In this document: positions 1 through 9,738 of the stretch, piece by piece
Position numbering within the stretch: position 1 is the stretch's first letter
How the letters are laid out: each line of letters starts with the position of its first letter
Assembly (NCBI RefSeq): GCF_000169455.1
Contig: NZ_AAYC01000006.1
Span: 202,096-266,095, forward strand
Length of the DNA: 64,000 nucleotides
Direction: 5' to 3'
Origin: Roseobacter sp. SK209-2-6
Lineage (GTDB): Bacteria > Pseudomonadota > Alphaproteobacteria > Rhodobacterales > Rhodobacteraceae
Notes under the pieces: generated by a model
What the model saw: only the letters and a program-made list of their open reading frames with translations
Told to the model about the DNA's origin: nothing
Databases searched by the model: none
Position numbers and translations under genes: made by a program

Positions 1-1275
1 GAGGCGAATGCATTTGCGGAAATCCTCCCAGTCCTTCTCGGTGGACATGTAGTTGAACAGGATCTTCGGCGCCGCTTTGGGGTCGGCGCTGGCCAAGGTG
101 ATTTCCCCACGGGAGTCCGAGCGCATCGGTCCCACATGCGCCTGGAAGCCATGGCCCTCGGCCGCCGCCTGCCCGTCGTAGCGCACCGCGATGGGCAGGA
201 AGTGATACTGGATATCCGGGTAGTCCACCCCCTTGTCAGAGCGGATGAAGGCCGCACTTTCGAACTGGTTCGAGGCCCCCAGCCCAGTCTTGGTAAAGAG
301 CCATTGCGCACCGACCAGCGCCTTACCGAAGAGGTTCCAGTATTTGAACAGGGTGATTGGCTGTTTGGAGGCAAACTGGAAATAGAACTCCAGGTGGTCC
401 TGCAGGTTCTGGCCCACGCCGGGACGGTCCGCCACCACATCAATGCCATGCTCCGCCAGATGCTTGGCCGGGCCGATGCCCGAGAGCATCAGGAGCTTGG
501 GCGAGTTGATCGAGCTGGCGGCCAGAATGACTTCAATATTGGCCTCAATGACTTCAACCTTGCCGCCGCGCTCGATCTCGACCCCGGTGGCCTTGCCATC
601 CTGGATCACCACCTTGCGAGCGAGGCCCCGGACTAGGTTGCAATTGTCCCGCTTCAGGGCAGGTTTCAGATAGGCATTGGCAGCGGACCAGCGCTGGCCC
701 TTGTAGACGGTCATCTCCATCGGGCCAAAGCCCTCTTGCTGCTCGCCGTTATAGTCTTCGGTCTCCTGGTAGCCAGCCTGTTTGCCCGCCTCGACGAAGG
801 CGTCATGCAAGGGGTTATCGCGGGGGCCGCGGGTCACATGCAGGGGGCCGTCCTTGCCGCGCCAGTCGGCGTCGCCACCCTGACCGCGGTTGTTCCAGCA
901 CTCCATCCGTTTGAAATAGGGCAGCACATCAGCATAGGACCAGCCGGTGGCGCCGCTTTCGGCCCAATGATTGTAGTCGCCAGCATGGCCGCGCACATAG
1001 ACCATACCATTGATGGAGGAAGAGCCGCCGATCACCTTGCCGCGCGGGGTGACCAGCTCACGGTCGCCCAAGTGCGGCTCCGGCTGGGATTTGTAGCCCC
1101 AGTCATAAAGCGGCATGTTCATCGGATAGCTCAGCGCACCGGGCATTTGAATAAAGGGGCCTGCATCAGTGCCGCCATGCTCGATCACCAGAACCGACTT
1201 GCCTGCTTCGCTCAGCCGGTAGGCCATGGCACAGCCCGCGGAGCCCGCCCCAACAATCACATAATCTGCCTTCAT
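1..1275 (-). CDS. betA: Choline dehydrogenase BetA (3' part cut by window edge)
   Basis: FAD-dependent GMC oxidoreductase that oxidises choline to betaine aldehyde at the membrane. 425 residues are visible of a family length near 550. The N-terminal dinucleotide-binding motif GAGSAG lies at residues 9-14, GMC signature 1 at about 77-95 ([14 protein letters not shown]) and GMC signature 2 at about 262-277 ([17 protein letters not shown]). The C-terminal domain with the catalytic histidine falls outside the window. The ATG is preceded by GGAGAG. It is the last visible gene of the bet cluster, about 200 bp after betB with no gene or clear terminator between. Identification is firm; choline specificity rests on family resemblance and the betB/betC/betI context. 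Confidence 0.95.
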   Translation of the reverse strand, partial: MKADYVIVGAGSAGCAMAYRLSEAGKSVLVIEHGGTDAGPFIQMPGALSYPMNMPLYDWGYKSQPEPHLGDRELVTPRGKVIGGSSSINGMVYVRGHAGDYNHWAESGATGWSYADVLPYFKRMECWNNRGQGGDADWRGKDGPLHVTRGPRDNPLHDAFVEAGKQAGYQETEDYNGEQQEGFGPMEMTVYKGQRWSAANAYLKPALKRDNCNLVRGLARKVVIQDGKATGVEIERGGKVEVIEANIEVILAASSINSPKLLMLSGIGPAKHLAEHGIDVVADRPGVGQNLQDHLEFYFQFASKQPITLFKYWNLFGKALVGAQWLFTKTGLGASNQFESAAFIRSDKGVDYPDIQYHFLPIAVRYDGQAAAEGHGFQAHVGPMRSDSRGEITLASADPKAAPKILFNYMSTEKDWEDFRKCIRL

Positions 1276-1473
1276 CACGTCTCTCCATCGCGGCGTTCGG
1301 GACATTCCTCAACTGCCTAGAGGTATCTCCACAGGCCGATTGCCCAGCTGCCCGGTATTGTCTTGTCGTTGCCCTTTGGTTGTGCGTCAAAGAGCGGGTC
1401 AAATTTGCTCTGACCGATCTCAGGGAGATGCGTCAGGCCCAGGGGACCGGCCAGAGCTGCCTGCAGACCTTCC

Positions 1474-2931
1474 TTAGAAGGCTGCCTCAACGTCGCCCAT
1501 CCGCACATAGACGGATTTCACCTGACTGAAGTGCTTAATTGCTTCTTTCGAGTTCTCGCGGCCAACGCCCGATGCTTTCACGCCGCCAAAGGGGGCCTCA
1601 ACCGGGGCATCGTTGTAGGAGTTGATAAAACAGCTGCCTGCCTCCAACTGGTCAATCACCCGGTGCGCGCGGCTGAAGTCATTGGTGAAAACACCTGCCG
1701 AGAGGCCGAACTCTGTGTCATTGGCGCGGGCGATGACTTCTTCTTCGGTGTCAAAATCGAGGACCGACATGACGGGGCCAAAGATCTCCTCACGGGCAAT
1801 GGTCATATCGTCGGTGACATCGGCAAAGACCGTTGGCTGGATGTAGTAGCCGTCCATGTCAGCCCGTTCGCCGCCGCAGATCAGGCGGGCGCCCTCTTCT
1901 TTTCCCTTCTCAATATAGCCCAGCACGATGTTCATCTGATTTTCGGTGACCATAGGGCCAAAGCTGGTTGTCTCATCCATCGGGTCGCCGATCACGGCAT
2001 TGCCGGTGCGTTCAGCCAGACAGGCCAGGAACCTCTCCTTGATGCCCTTTTGCACAAAGACCCGGGTGCCGTTCGAACACACTTGGCCGGAGGAGTAGAA
2101 GTTGCCGTTGATGGCGCCGCCGACGGCGTTATCCACATCAGCGTCATCAAAGATGATCAGCGGCGACTTGCCGCCCAGCTCCATGGTGACATGCTTCATG
2201 CCCTCAGCGGCTGCGGCGTAGACCTTCTTGCCGGTCGGCACCGAACCGGTGAGCGACACCTTGTCGACGCGCGGATCAGTGACCAGCGCGCCGCCCACTT
2301 CCCCCATGCCCTGGATCACATTGTAGATGCCTGCGGGCGCGCCGGCCTCATGCAGGATCTCGGCAACTTTCAGGGCGCAGAGCGGCGTGGTTTCCGAGGG
2401 TTTGAACACCATGGAGTTGCCGCAGGCCAGCGCAGGCGCGCCTTTCCAGCAGGCAATCTGGGTCGGGTAGTTCCAGGCACCGATGCCCACACACAGCCCC
2501 AGCGCTTCGCGCTTGGTATAGACCCAGTCTTCCCCCATAGGGATGTGCTCGCCGGTCAGGGAGCCTGCCAGTCCGCCGAAATATTCCAGCGCATCGGCGC
2601 CGGAGGTGGCGTCTGCCACCAGGGTTTCCTGCAGCGGCTTGCCGGTATCATAGGTTTCCAGCACCGAAAGCTCGTGGTTGCGTTCGCGCATGATGTCAGC
2701 AGCACGGCGCAGGATGCGGCCGCGCTCAGTGCCGGTCATCTTGGCCCATTCCTTCTGCGCCGCCTTGGAGGTGGAGAGGGCCTGTTCAACGATGGCAGGT
2801 GTCGCCGCGTAGACGGTGGCGATCTGCTCACCGGTGGCGGCATAGATCACCGGGATCGGGGTGCCACCGGTATCCTCAACGTATTCACCGTTGATAAAGT
2901 GGCTTGCTTTGGGCTGAGCGGGATGTGTCAT
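1474..2931 (-). CDS. betB: Betaine aldehyde dehydrogenase BetB
   Basis: NAD(P)-dependent aldehyde dehydrogenase, 485 aa, that converts betaine aldehyde to glycine betaine, the second step after BetA. The catalytic pair is visible: Glu251 in MELGGKSP and Cys285 in [11 protein letters not shown]. The cofactor-binding segment GIGAWNYP lies near residue 149. Length matches the family. It starts 2 nt after the stop of the small zinc-ribbon gene, so the two are very probably translationally coupled and part of the betC-zinc ribbon-betB-betA transcript. The assignment among aldehyde dehydrogenases is supported by the neighbours. Confidence 0.96.
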   Translation of the reverse strand: MTHPAQPKASHFINGEYVEDTGGTPIPVIYAATGEQIATVYAATPAIVEQALSTSKAAQKEWAKMTGTERGRILRRAADIMRERNHELSVLETYDTGKPLQETLVADATSGADALEYFGGLAGSLTGEHIPMGEDWVYTKREALGLCVGIGAWNYPTQIACWKGAPALACGNSMVFKPSETTPLCALKVAEILHEAGAPAGIYNVIQGMGEVGGALVTDPRVDKVSLTGSVPTGKKVYAAAAEGMKHVTMELGGKSPLIIFDDADVDNAVGGAINGNFYSSGQVCSNGTRVFVQKGIKERFLACLAERTGNAVIGDPMDETTSFGPMVTENQMNIVLGYIEKGKEEGARLICGGERADMDGYYIQPTVFADVTDDMTIAREEIFGPVMSVLDFDTEEEVIARANDTEFGLSAGVFTNDFSRAHRVIDQLEAGSCFINSYNDAPVEAPFGGVKASGVGRENSKEAIKHFSQVKSVYVRMGDVEAAF

Positions 2932-2932
2932 G

Positions 2933-3196
2933 TCAGAACCAGTACTTGTTCATTGCAGTAAGAAATTCAGGAGAAACATCAATTCCAGACGCGTCTCCAA
3001 TAACAGAGTCGATACCGCACTTCGGACAGATCGCCGTCCACTGTTGTTGAGGGTTTTCGTCATCGCACCACTCGGAAATCTGCAAAGGGGGGAACACCTC
3101 GATGCAATGAAAGCAACCGCATTTCTGGCTGCGTTCAATTTCCGACCTGTGGCGGGAGCAGTGCCCGTGCGCGGTTTTCAACTCATTTGGGGTCAT
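2933..3196 (-). CDS. Small double-CxxC zinc-ribbon protein inside the bet cluster
   Basis: 87-aa predicted cytoplasmic protein of unknown function. It carries two CxxC knuckles, Cys28/Cys31 (CFHC) and Cys57/Cys60 (CPKC), with an extra Cys26. This is the pattern of a zinc ribbon, with conserved-looking FPP and GIDSVIGD segments around the knuckles. There is no signal peptide or membrane segment. It is packed with 2-nt gaps between betC upstream and betB downstream, so it is almost certainly co-expressed with the choline pathway. I recall similar short 'cytoplasmic protein' families in other proteobacteria, but no role is known to me. Reality as a gene is well supported by spacing and cysteine pattern; function is not. 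Confidence 0.8.
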   Translation of the reverse strand: MTPNELKTAHGHCSRHRSEIERSQKCGCFHCIEVFPPLQISEWCDDENPQQQWTAICPKCGIDSVIGDASGIDVSPEFLTAMNKYWF

Positions 3197-3198
3197 CG

Positions 3199-4707
3199 CT
3201 ATTCTCCGCGGGGAAAGCGTTTGCTTTCCTCGAGGTTGTCGAGATTCATGTGGTTGCGCATGTAGCGCTCAGAGGCTTTTTGCAGCGGCTGGTAATCCCA
3301 GGGGTAATAGCCGCCCTCGCGCAGAGCTTCATAGACGACCCAGCGACGGGCCTGGCTGGCCCGCACCTGGGCATCAAACTCTTCCAGGTTCCAGCGCGCC
3401 TCGGATTTGGCGCGCAGATCCTCCAGGGTTCCGGCATGAGCCGGGTCCTTGGCAAGGTTGGTCAATTCATGCGGGTCAGCCTCCAGATCAAACAGCTGAT
3501 CGGGGTCCAGAGCACAGCGGGTGTACTTCCATTTCCCGTCCCGCAGCGACACCAGCGGCGCGTATGAAGCCTCGGCCGCGTATTCGATGGCAACAGGCTC
3601 GGTCCGCGCGATTCCCTGAGCCAGGGGCACCAGGTTCTGACCGTCAGTCCAGGGTTCAATCTCTGCCATATCGACACCCGCCAGCGCACCCAGCGTCGGG
3701 GTGACATCCAGCGTGGAGACAGGCGTTTCAATCAGGCCAGCAGGCAGATCGGGGGAGGAAATCATCAATGGTACACGGGAAGAGCCGTCATAGAAGCTCA
3801 TCTTGAACCAGAGGCCGCGCTCACCCAACATGTCGCCGTGGTCAGAAACAAAGAGGATGATCGCCTCTTGGCGGGTGGTTTCCAGCACCTCCAGGATCTC
3901 GCCGATCTTGTCATCCAGATAGGAGATATTGGCAAAATAGGCGCGGCGGGAGCGTCTGATATCCTCTTCTTTGATATCAAAGCTGCTCCAGTCATTGGCG
4001 TCAAAGATCCGCTGCGCGTGGGGGTCGTGGTCTTCGTAGTCCATCGCAGGGACTTCCGGCAGCAGATGCTCGCAATCCTCATAGAGATCCCAGTATTTGC
4101 GGCGCGCCACATAGGGGTCATGCGGGTGGGTAAAGCTGACGGTCAGCGCCCAGGGCCGGTCATCCAGATCGCGCGACAGCTCATAGAGCTTGGCGGTGGC
4201 GTTATAGGCCACCTCATCGTCGTACTCCATCTGGTTAGAGGTCTCGGCGACCCCTGCCCCGGTGACGGAACCCATGTTGTGGTACCACCAGTCGATGCGC
4301 TCACCGGGCTTGCGGTAATCCGGCGTCCAGCCGAAGTCGGCCGGATAGATATCAGTGGTCAGCCGGTCCTCAAACCCGTGCAGCTGATCGGGGCCGACAA
4401 AATGCATCTTGCCTGACAGGCAGGTGTAGTAACCCGCGCGGCGCAGGTGGTGGGCATAGGTCGGAATGTCAGAGCGGAACTCGGCCGCGTTGTCATAGAC
4501 GCCGGTGCGCGAAGGCAGCTGACCCGACATGAAAGAGGCCCGCCCCGGCGCGCAGAGCGGAGAAGCGGTATAGGCATTGGCAAAGCGGGTGGATTTTGCC
4601 GCCAGCTTCTTCAGGTTCGGAGCATGCAGCCAGTCCGCCGGGCCATCCGGGAACAAAGTTCCATTCAGCTGGTCGACCATCAGGATCAGGATATTCGGCT
4701 TGGACAT
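3199..4707 (-). CDS. betC: Choline-O-sulfatase BetC
   Basis: Type I sulfatase, 502 aa, that hydrolyses choline-O-sulfate to choline and sulfate and so feeds BetA. The formylglycine motif is at Cys52 (CAPGR), preceded by the metal-binding D12 (LMVDQ) and followed by a second metal-site motif VSDHGDMLGERGLW. The start chosen is the ATG at 4707, about 8 nt after AAGGAGG; an upstream in-frame ATG at 4776 would add 23 unrelated residues and lacks such a site. Sulfatases of this class need a formylglycine-generating enzyme, which is not in this window. It lies between the BCCT-like transporter gene and the zinc-ribbon gene. Confidence 0.95.
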   Translation of the reverse strand: MSKPNILILMVDQLNGTLFPDGPADWLHAPNLKKLAAKSTRFANAYTASPLCAPGRASFMSGQLPSRTGVYDNAAEFRSDIPTYAHHLRRAGYYTCLSGKMHFVGPDQLHGFEDRLTTDIYPADFGWTPDYRKPGERIDWWYHNMGSVTGAGVAETSNQMEYDDEVAYNATAKLYELSRDLDDRPWALTVSFTHPHDPYVARRKYWDLYEDCEHLLPEVPAMDYEDHDPHAQRIFDANDWSSFDIKEEDIRRSRRAYFANISYLDDKIGEILEVLETTRQEAIILFVSDHGDMLGERGLWFKMSFYDGSSRVPLMISSPDLPAGLIETPVSTLDVTPTLGALAGVDMAEIEPWTDGQNLVPLAQGIARTEPVAIEYAAEASYAPLVSLRDGKWKYTRCALDPDQLFDLEADPHELTNLAKDPAHAGTLEDLRAKSEARWNLEEFDAQVRASQARRWVVYEALREGGYYPWDYQPLQKASERYMRNHMNLDNLEESKRFPRGE

Positions 4708-4838
4708 CTGAGAGGCTCCTCCTTGGTGTTTGAGCGATGTGCTCATGTTGGGTGATTGAGAGGGGTGCAGTTTCACCTGCGGGCCCCTCGATCAAAAGAG
4801 CGCTCCCCTCTGATACCAAAGGGAAGCGCCGTGTTTGC

Positions 4839-6047
4839 TTAGTGAACCGCGTCGATGCGGTGGAAGTCGAGGGTGTTTTCCTCGGGCGAGGAATTGATCG
4901 CCATAACTTCTTTGCGCTTGGTCAGCACAATGTAGGCCAAGCAGGTCACATAGATGCCGATCACCACGGTGCCGATCCACTGGATCTGCAGCCACTGGCT
5001 CTCAAAGGCCAGGGTCAGGCCAAAGAGTACCAGTGCGTTGCCCAGCACATAAGGAACGGTCCCGAAGCGCTGCGCCGAGAGGTTCAGGTTGTCGGTGTAA
5101 AGGCGGATCAGCGAGTCAAAGGAGTTGACCACAAAGATGATGCCGACCACCAGCATGGAGACATTGATCATCAGTGTCAGCTCGATGCTGTTCAGGTGGT
5201 AGTAGTAGAGCACTGTGAACCACAGGCCCAGCGGGATCGAGGGGAAGACCAGCAGTGCCGCGAGCACCTGCCAAGTTTTCAAACCGCCGACAAAGCGCGA
5301 GGTGAACTGACCGATCATGATCGACCAGGCGAACCACCAGAACAGGTAAAACTCATGATAGTCGGTCATGGGCAGGATGAACTTGTGGATATTGGCAAAG
5401 TAGCCGCCAATGTTGCTTGCAGTGGAGGCAAACGCGCCCAGGCCCATGCCCGCATAGGCCCACATGCCCAGGATCAGTGCCAGGAACAGCGCGGTCGAGC
5501 CAACCGAGAGGATCCGGACGTATTTGATGTCGGTCGAAGAGAAGGCTGCAAAGAGGATCACGAAGAAGGCAATGACATAGAATTCGGGGATCACGCTCTC
5601 ACCGTCGCCCATGAAGGTGGCGTAGTAAGGCAGATAGACCAGGAACAGCGCGCCGGTGAAGGCGCAGGTGCCAATGATCACGATATTGTTGATCCATTTC
5701 ACCAGCGGGATCTCAAAGAACTTCACTCGGGGTTCGATCACACAGAAGTAGAATGTGGTCAGGAAGTAAAAGCCCCAGATCAGAAAGCCCCAGAAGCCAA
5801 ATTCTAGCGCCAAGGGGTTAGTGAAGGCGTAGGCAGGTTCGGTGGCCGTATCCGCGTATAGCGGAAAGTCCCAGGCCAGCGGGAACATGATCAGCCCCAC
5901 ATCCAGGCCGGAGGTGAAGAGAATTGCGATAAAGGTGAAGAGATGCACCGGCGTAACGCCGACATTGCGCACATTCCACCACTTGAGCGTGCAGAAGATA
6001 ACCAGCGCAAAGGCCAGCAGCACCCCAGCCGAGATGATGAGTGTCAT
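4839..6047 (-). CDS. Short BCCT-like betaine/choline transporter
   Basis: 402-aa hydrophobic protein with about 11 predicted membrane spans. The segment YLFWWFAWSIMIGQFTSRF near residues 240-260 resembles the tryptophan-rich core of betaine/choline/carnitine transporters. It is clearly shorter than classical BCCT proteins (500-700 aa, 12 spans) and lacks a long C-terminal osmosensing tail. The start at 6047 follows GGGAGG by 5 nt; an upstream ATG at 6104 is rejected. It is the first gene of the minus-strand bet cluster and is divergent from betI. Most likely it imports choline, choline-O-sulfate or betaine; the actual substrate is inferred from context only. Confidence 0.8.
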   Translation of the reverse strand: MTLIISAGVLLAFALVIFCTLKWWNVRNVGVTPVHLFTFIAILFTSGLDVGLIMFPLAWDFPLYADTATEPAYAFTNPLALEFGFWGFLIWGFYFLTTFYFCVIEPRVKFFEIPLVKWINNIVIIGTCAFTGALFLVYLPYYATFMGDGESVIPEFYVIAFFVILFAAFSSTDIKYVRILSVGSTALFLALILGMWAYAGMGLGAFASTASNIGGYFANIHKFILPMTDYHEFYLFWWFAWSIMIGQFTSRFVGGLKTWQVLAALLVFPSIPLGLWFTVLYYYHLNSIELTLMINVSMLVVGIIFVVNSFDSLIRLYTDNLNLSAQRFGTVPYVLGNALVLFGLTLAFESQWLQIQWIGTVVIGIYVTCLAYIVLTKRKEVMAINSSPEENTLDFHRIDAVH

Positions 6048-6123
6048 ATGTCCCTCCCATGGGGGGCGGGTATCGCCCCAGAACATGGACCATATCGCTA
6101 CCACAGAATTTCAATTCACTAAA

Positions 6124-6137
6124 CGTTTTTTTAAACG
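6124..6137. promoter_or_regulatory. Candidate BetI operator
   Basis: Short inverted repeat CGTTT-TTTT-AAACG in the 158-bp divergent region between the transporter gene and betI. BetI usually represses both its own gene and the bet genes from such a region. The repeat is short and AT-rich, so the call is tentative. Confidence 0.3.
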
Positions 6138-6205
6138 GCCATTCAGGTTTTGGATTTCTTGGATCAACAGTTGAAACCTGAACCCAGCTGGCGCAAAGTC
6201 TGCAC

Positions 6206-6781
6206 ATGGGAAGAAAACGCATTAGAGACATCCGCAACGAAGAACTGATCGAAGCGACTATCGTAGCCGTTCACCAGAGCGGCTACTCAGTTGTTACAAT
6301 GGCGGAAATTGCGCGCGAAGCCGGTGCTTCGGCGGCATCAATCAACTATTATTTCGGCTCCAAGGAGGGGCTGATGGAGGCGACGATGCGCCACCTTTTG
6401 CGAAAATTGCGTCAAGCCATGATCGAAGGATATGCCAAGGCAAGCACGCCAAAAGAGCGGCTTTATGCGGTGATGGACGCGAATTTCGCGGATGATCTTT
6501 ATACTGTTCCCCAATGCAGTATCTGGATGCAATTCTGGGCCAATGCGCCGTATTCGCAACGTCTGTCACGGCTACATCGAATCAATCGCTCCCGAGTGCG
6601 TAGCCACGTGCGTGCGGAGTTAGCCAACCTGCTTCCGGCAGATCGGGTGGAAACCGCACGCAGTGCCCTGCAATGCTACATGGATGGCGTTTGGCTGGAA
6701 GCCGCCCAAGCACACCGCCCGCTTGACCCGAAAAATGCACGCAAGGCAGCACATAGAGTTGTTGATTTGACAATTTCCTAG
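6206..6781 (+). CDS. betI: TetR-family regulator BetI
   Basis: 191-aa TetR-type repressor with an N-terminal helix-turn-helix (residues about 12-55, including TMAEIAREAGASAASINYYFGSKEGLMEATMRHLL, read in parts). The ligand-binding half contains the segment CSIWMQFWANA, typical of BetI proteins that sense choline. It is divergently transcribed from the bet genes, the usual arrangement for choline-responsive repression. Length matches BetI of other proteobacteria. Identity is strong; the ligand is inferred from family and neighbours. Confidence 0.93.
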   Translation: MGRKRIRDIRNEELIEATIVAVHQSGYSVVTMAEIAREAGASAASINYYFGSKEGLMEATMRHLLRKLRQAMIEGYAKASTPKERLYAVMDANFADDLYTVPQCSIWMQFWANAPYSQRLSRLHRINRSRVRSHVRAELANLLPADRVETARSALQCYMDGVWLEAAQAHRPLDPKNARKAAHRVVDLTIS

Positions 6782-6882
6782 CTAGCCACCCTGCTCTTGG
6801 GTCCTGTCAGTTTTGATGCAAAGGTATTGCCAGGCCTTTCCAGTTCCGAACCTGTTCGTTCGGTCTTTCCTTGGTTTCAAGG

Positions 6883-7911
6883 TTACTCACTGCGCCGATA
6901 GCGTAGCTCAATGTTTCCGGGCATATAACTTAGTATAAGCTCAATCGGAGAGATTTCCCTGAGGGCATAACACAGCCCGGTTCCCGCCTGATGGTCCCAT
7001 GAATAGAGATACGGGCCATCCTCCAAAAACTCCCCACAAAAGGGTAGGACCGCGAGAAACTCCTGCGCTGTCTGACTGCCAGCGTAGCGATTAAAACGCA
7101 TACTGCCTATTATGGTAAATTGATCCATCGGATCGGTGGTGGAATACCAATCCCCCTGCATTCCAAACAGGAGCTCCTCCTCCGCACTGGGCTCCCGTTC
7201 CGAAATCTCTGCAAGAACAAATTCAACAACAGTTTCATAGTGGCTCACCCAATCCCCGGAAAAGGCTACAGGCTGCCCGGCCGTTAACTGGTTCATTCGC
7301 TCAATCAATTGCGGTGCAGTCCGGCCATCGTTGGACACAATAAACACCCGCCCTCCCCCAATCAGCGTACAATGCTGCTGGCGCGCGGTTTTCGATTTCA
7401 TGCAATTCTGAAACAGAGCTTCACCACTATAGGGCCGCCTCTGCGGTTTTCGCCGCGGCCGATCCCAGGCGCTTCCTTCAAATCCCTGTGCATGTTCGGA
7501 ATGCATGCTCAAATACTGCCTCTGGTCCGGCAGTTTGGTTACATCAATTTTGGCAAAATACTCTTTTTCAAAACCAAGACCCTCACAGTCTTGCGTGTTT
7601 CGAATAGAGAAAGCCGCAGCGCCAGTACAAAAGGCGATGCGGTCATGGGCAAAGATCCATCCGGGGCTCTGCGCCAGATAGTAGTAGATCCTCTGATCTG
7701 TTTCATCTTGCAGCGGAGCGACACAGTCTTGAGGCTCGAGTTGCCACCACCCTTCGGATTGCCACTCTCCCTCAGTTTGAAAGGCAACAGACAGAGATTG
7801 CCGCACAGCAGTGTCATTGCATATCTCAAGCCCCGCCCAGGCAGGCAATGTAAAGGCAAAATAGAAGAGAACGAACGGAATGAACAGAAGTCTGCCTTTT
7901 CGCCTCATCAT
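6883..7911 (-). CDS. Secreted DUF1036-domain protein
   Basis: 342-aa protein with an N-terminal signal peptide (cleavage probable after FTLPAWA). The first 110 residues of the mature part read like DUF1036: GLEICNDTAVRQSLSVAF, then WQSEGWWQLEPQDC and a later cysteine-containing FCTGAAAFSI. The C-terminal 200 residues, with several tryptophans and cysteines, are not recognised. The start is the ATG at 7911, eight nt after AGGAGG; an upstream TTG is less likely. It is monocistronic as far as can be seen. Function is unknown; an envelope location is likely. Confidence 0.75.
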   Translation of the reverse strand: MMRRKGRLLFIPFVLFYFAFTLPAWAGLEICNDTAVRQSLSVAFQTEGEWQSEGWWQLEPQDCVAPLQDETDQRIYYYLAQSPGWIFAHDRIAFCTGAAAFSIRNTQDCEGLGFEKEYFAKIDVTKLPDQRQYLSMHSEHAQGFEGSAWDRPRRKPQRRPYSGEALFQNCMKSKTARQQHCTLIGGGRVFIVSNDGRTAPQLIERMNQLTAGQPVAFSGDWVSHYETVVEFVLAEISEREPSAEEELLFGMQGDWYSTTDPMDQFTIIGSMRFNRYAGSQTAQEFLAVLPFCGEFLEDGPYLYSWDHQAGTGLCYALREISPIELILSYMPGNIELRYRRSE

Positions 7912-7973
7912 CTTCAACCTCCTATTGTCGAGCTCAAATAGTCACTCCCCAAACAGTGCTAAAACAGGACGGT

Positions 7974-8894
7974 TCACAGTTTTGTCGCTGCGTCCGGCGG
8001 GGTAATCGCGCGCTTCTTTAAAACTGCTTCACGCCAGGTAATGAAGCATATCGCACCTATGATGAGACTCCCGCCAAGAACTACCCAGATGTCAACGGGT
8101 TCGCCAAAAACCAATGTTCCAAGAAGAGTGGCCCAAACCAATTGAAGAAAAGTAACCGGTTGCGTCACAGTCATAGGGGCATTCGCAAAGGCTAGTGTCA
8201 TAGAATAGTGGCCAGCGGTTGCAAAGCAAGCGACAGCAAAAAGAATGCCAATCGATTGCAAGCTGGGGCGCGTCCAAACCTCCCAGGCAAAGGGCGCCAA
8301 GCCTATGGTAACCCAAATAGAAAGCATGGCCACAACCACCGTTGGTCCATATTTTTCTACTGCATTTTTTGCCATTAAGTAGGAGGCACCAAAAGAAAAC
8401 GCAGTAAAGAGCATTGCGAGATGACCAAGGGAAACCTCTCGAAATCCGGGCCTTAGAATGACTAGTGCCCCTAGAATAGCGACCACGATGGCCAGAACTC
8501 GTCGCGCGGCCAAACGTTCACCTAGGAACAGAGCCGCCCCAAGCGTGACATAGACCGGAGAGAGGTAGTTCATTGCCGTGACTTCAGCCAGTGGGATCTG
8601 AGTCATGGCAAAGAACCACAAAATGACACCCAGGGTATGCACCCCTCCGCGCCCTGCAAAGAGCAACCAATCCCTTGGTGCAATATGTGTTTTACGCAAA
8701 GTGCCGAGCACGGGCAGCAAAAACACCAGTCCAAGAAAATACCGCAAAAAAGCAGATTGTGCCGGTGGAACCTCGGTTCCCAGCATCTTCACGAGGGCCG
8801 TCACGGCGACAAAACACAGCCCGGTCACCAACATCCATAGGACGCCCTTGCCCGATGCGGCACTCCCTGCGCTGGTGTGATTTGAAACACTCAT
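7974..8894 (-). CDS. DMT/EamA-family transporter
   Basis: 306-aa inner-membrane protein with ten predicted spans arranged as two EamA repeats; each half carries the characteristic proline/glutamate pattern (LGERLAARR at the end of the first half and VFGEPVDIWVVLGGSLII in the second). Drug/metabolite exporters of this kind move amino acids, nucleosides or other small metabolites; the substrate cannot be read from sequence. It is a lone minus-strand gene between the DUF1036 gene and the lysE-type gene. No strong ribosome-binding site precedes the ATG. Confidence 0.9.
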   Translation of the reverse strand: MSVSNHTSAGSAASGKGVLWMLVTGLCFVAVTALVKMLGTEVPPAQSAFLRYFLGLVFLLPVLGTLRKTHIAPRDWLLFAGRGGVHTLGVILWFFAMTQIPLAEVTAMNYLSPVYVTLGAALFLGERLAARRVLAIVVAILGALVILRPGFREVSLGHLAMLFTAFSFGASYLMAKNAVEKYGPTVVVAMLSIWVTIGLAPFAWEVWTRPSLQSIGILFAVACFATAGHYSMTLAFANAPMTVTQPVTFLQLVWATLLGTLVFGEPVDIWVVLGGSLIIGAICFITWREAVLKKRAITPPDAATKL

Positions 8895-9035
8895 AAGATC
8901 AATCTGAATACTCTTCCATCAACAGGGACAACCCTACACAAATAAACAAATGCAATTGAGAAGGTTACAAAAAAGAAAAAGAGGGACCTGCTACCGAAAA
9001 GCAACGAATTCCTATCACCGCCCACCAAAAGATGA

Positions 9036-9641
9036 TCACATCAGCAGTAGCTTTGCCGCAATGCCCCACATCGTCAAACCAACCAAAAGATCAAGGGCCT
9101 GCCAGGCACGCGGTTTGGCAAAGAAGGGCGCGAGCAAAGCAGCCCCATAGCCCAGACTGAAAAAGAAGGCAAAACTTGCAATGCCCGCCCCAAGGCCAAA
9201 AACCAGCGGATCGGCATATTGCGCAGAAATCGACCCAAGCAGGACAACCGTATCCAGATACACATGCGGATTGAGCCAGGTCAGCATCAAGACAGTTGCC
9301 AGGACCGGCCAGAGCGGGGCCTGTGTAGCACCTTCTGTATTGGCTTTCAGAACCCCTCCGCCCTTCCAGGCAGACATCAGGCTACGCGCGCCATACCAGA
9401 GAAGGAATGCTGCTCCGCCCCAACGCATCAGTGTTTCAAACCACGGCCAGGCCAGAGCCAGGGAACCAAACCCCAGCACGCCCGCCGTAATCAGCAGCGC
9501 ATCTGAGCTCGCACAGGTCAGGCAAATCCAAAACACATGCTGTCGCCGCAGCCCCTGACGCAGGACAAATGCATTTTGTGAGCCTATGGCCATGATGAGG
9601 CTCAGACCAAGGGCAAATCCGGCAAATAGACTGGGCGGCAT
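9036..9641 (-). CDS. LysE/ArgO-family amino acid exporter
   Basis: 201-aa inner-membrane protein with about six spans. The N-terminal GFALGLSLIMAIGSQNAFVLRQ and the cytoplasmic loop WYGARSLMSAWKG match the basic amino acid exporters ArgO/LysE. It is divergent from an argP-type regulator gene, which normally activates this exporter when lysine or arginine accumulates. Here that regulator is frameshifted, so control of the exporter may be changed. Identification of the family is strong; arginine versus lysine preference is not decided. Confidence 0.93.
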   Translation of the reverse strand: MPPSLFAGFALGLSLIMAIGSQNAFVLRQGLRRQHVFWICLTCASSDALLITAGVLGFGSLALAWPWFETLMRWGGAAFLLWYGARSLMSAWKGGGVLKANTEGATQAPLWPVLATVLMLTWLNPHVYLDTVVLLGSISAQYADPLVFGLGAGIASFAFFFSLGYGAALLAPFFAKPRAWQALDLLVGLTMWGIAAKLLLM

Positions 9642-9738
9642 TGAAGGGACCTTAAGATGTTACTTCGGTTCGGCTTTGATTAGCTCAAACAATGTGTGTA
9701 GTAAAATTAAACAAAGTAACCCCAATTAAGTGGTGCTA

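Noticed and set aside
1531..2961. 476-codon plus-strand frame opposite betB
   Set aside because: BetB with catalytic Cys and Glu is on the minus strand; this frame has no family features.
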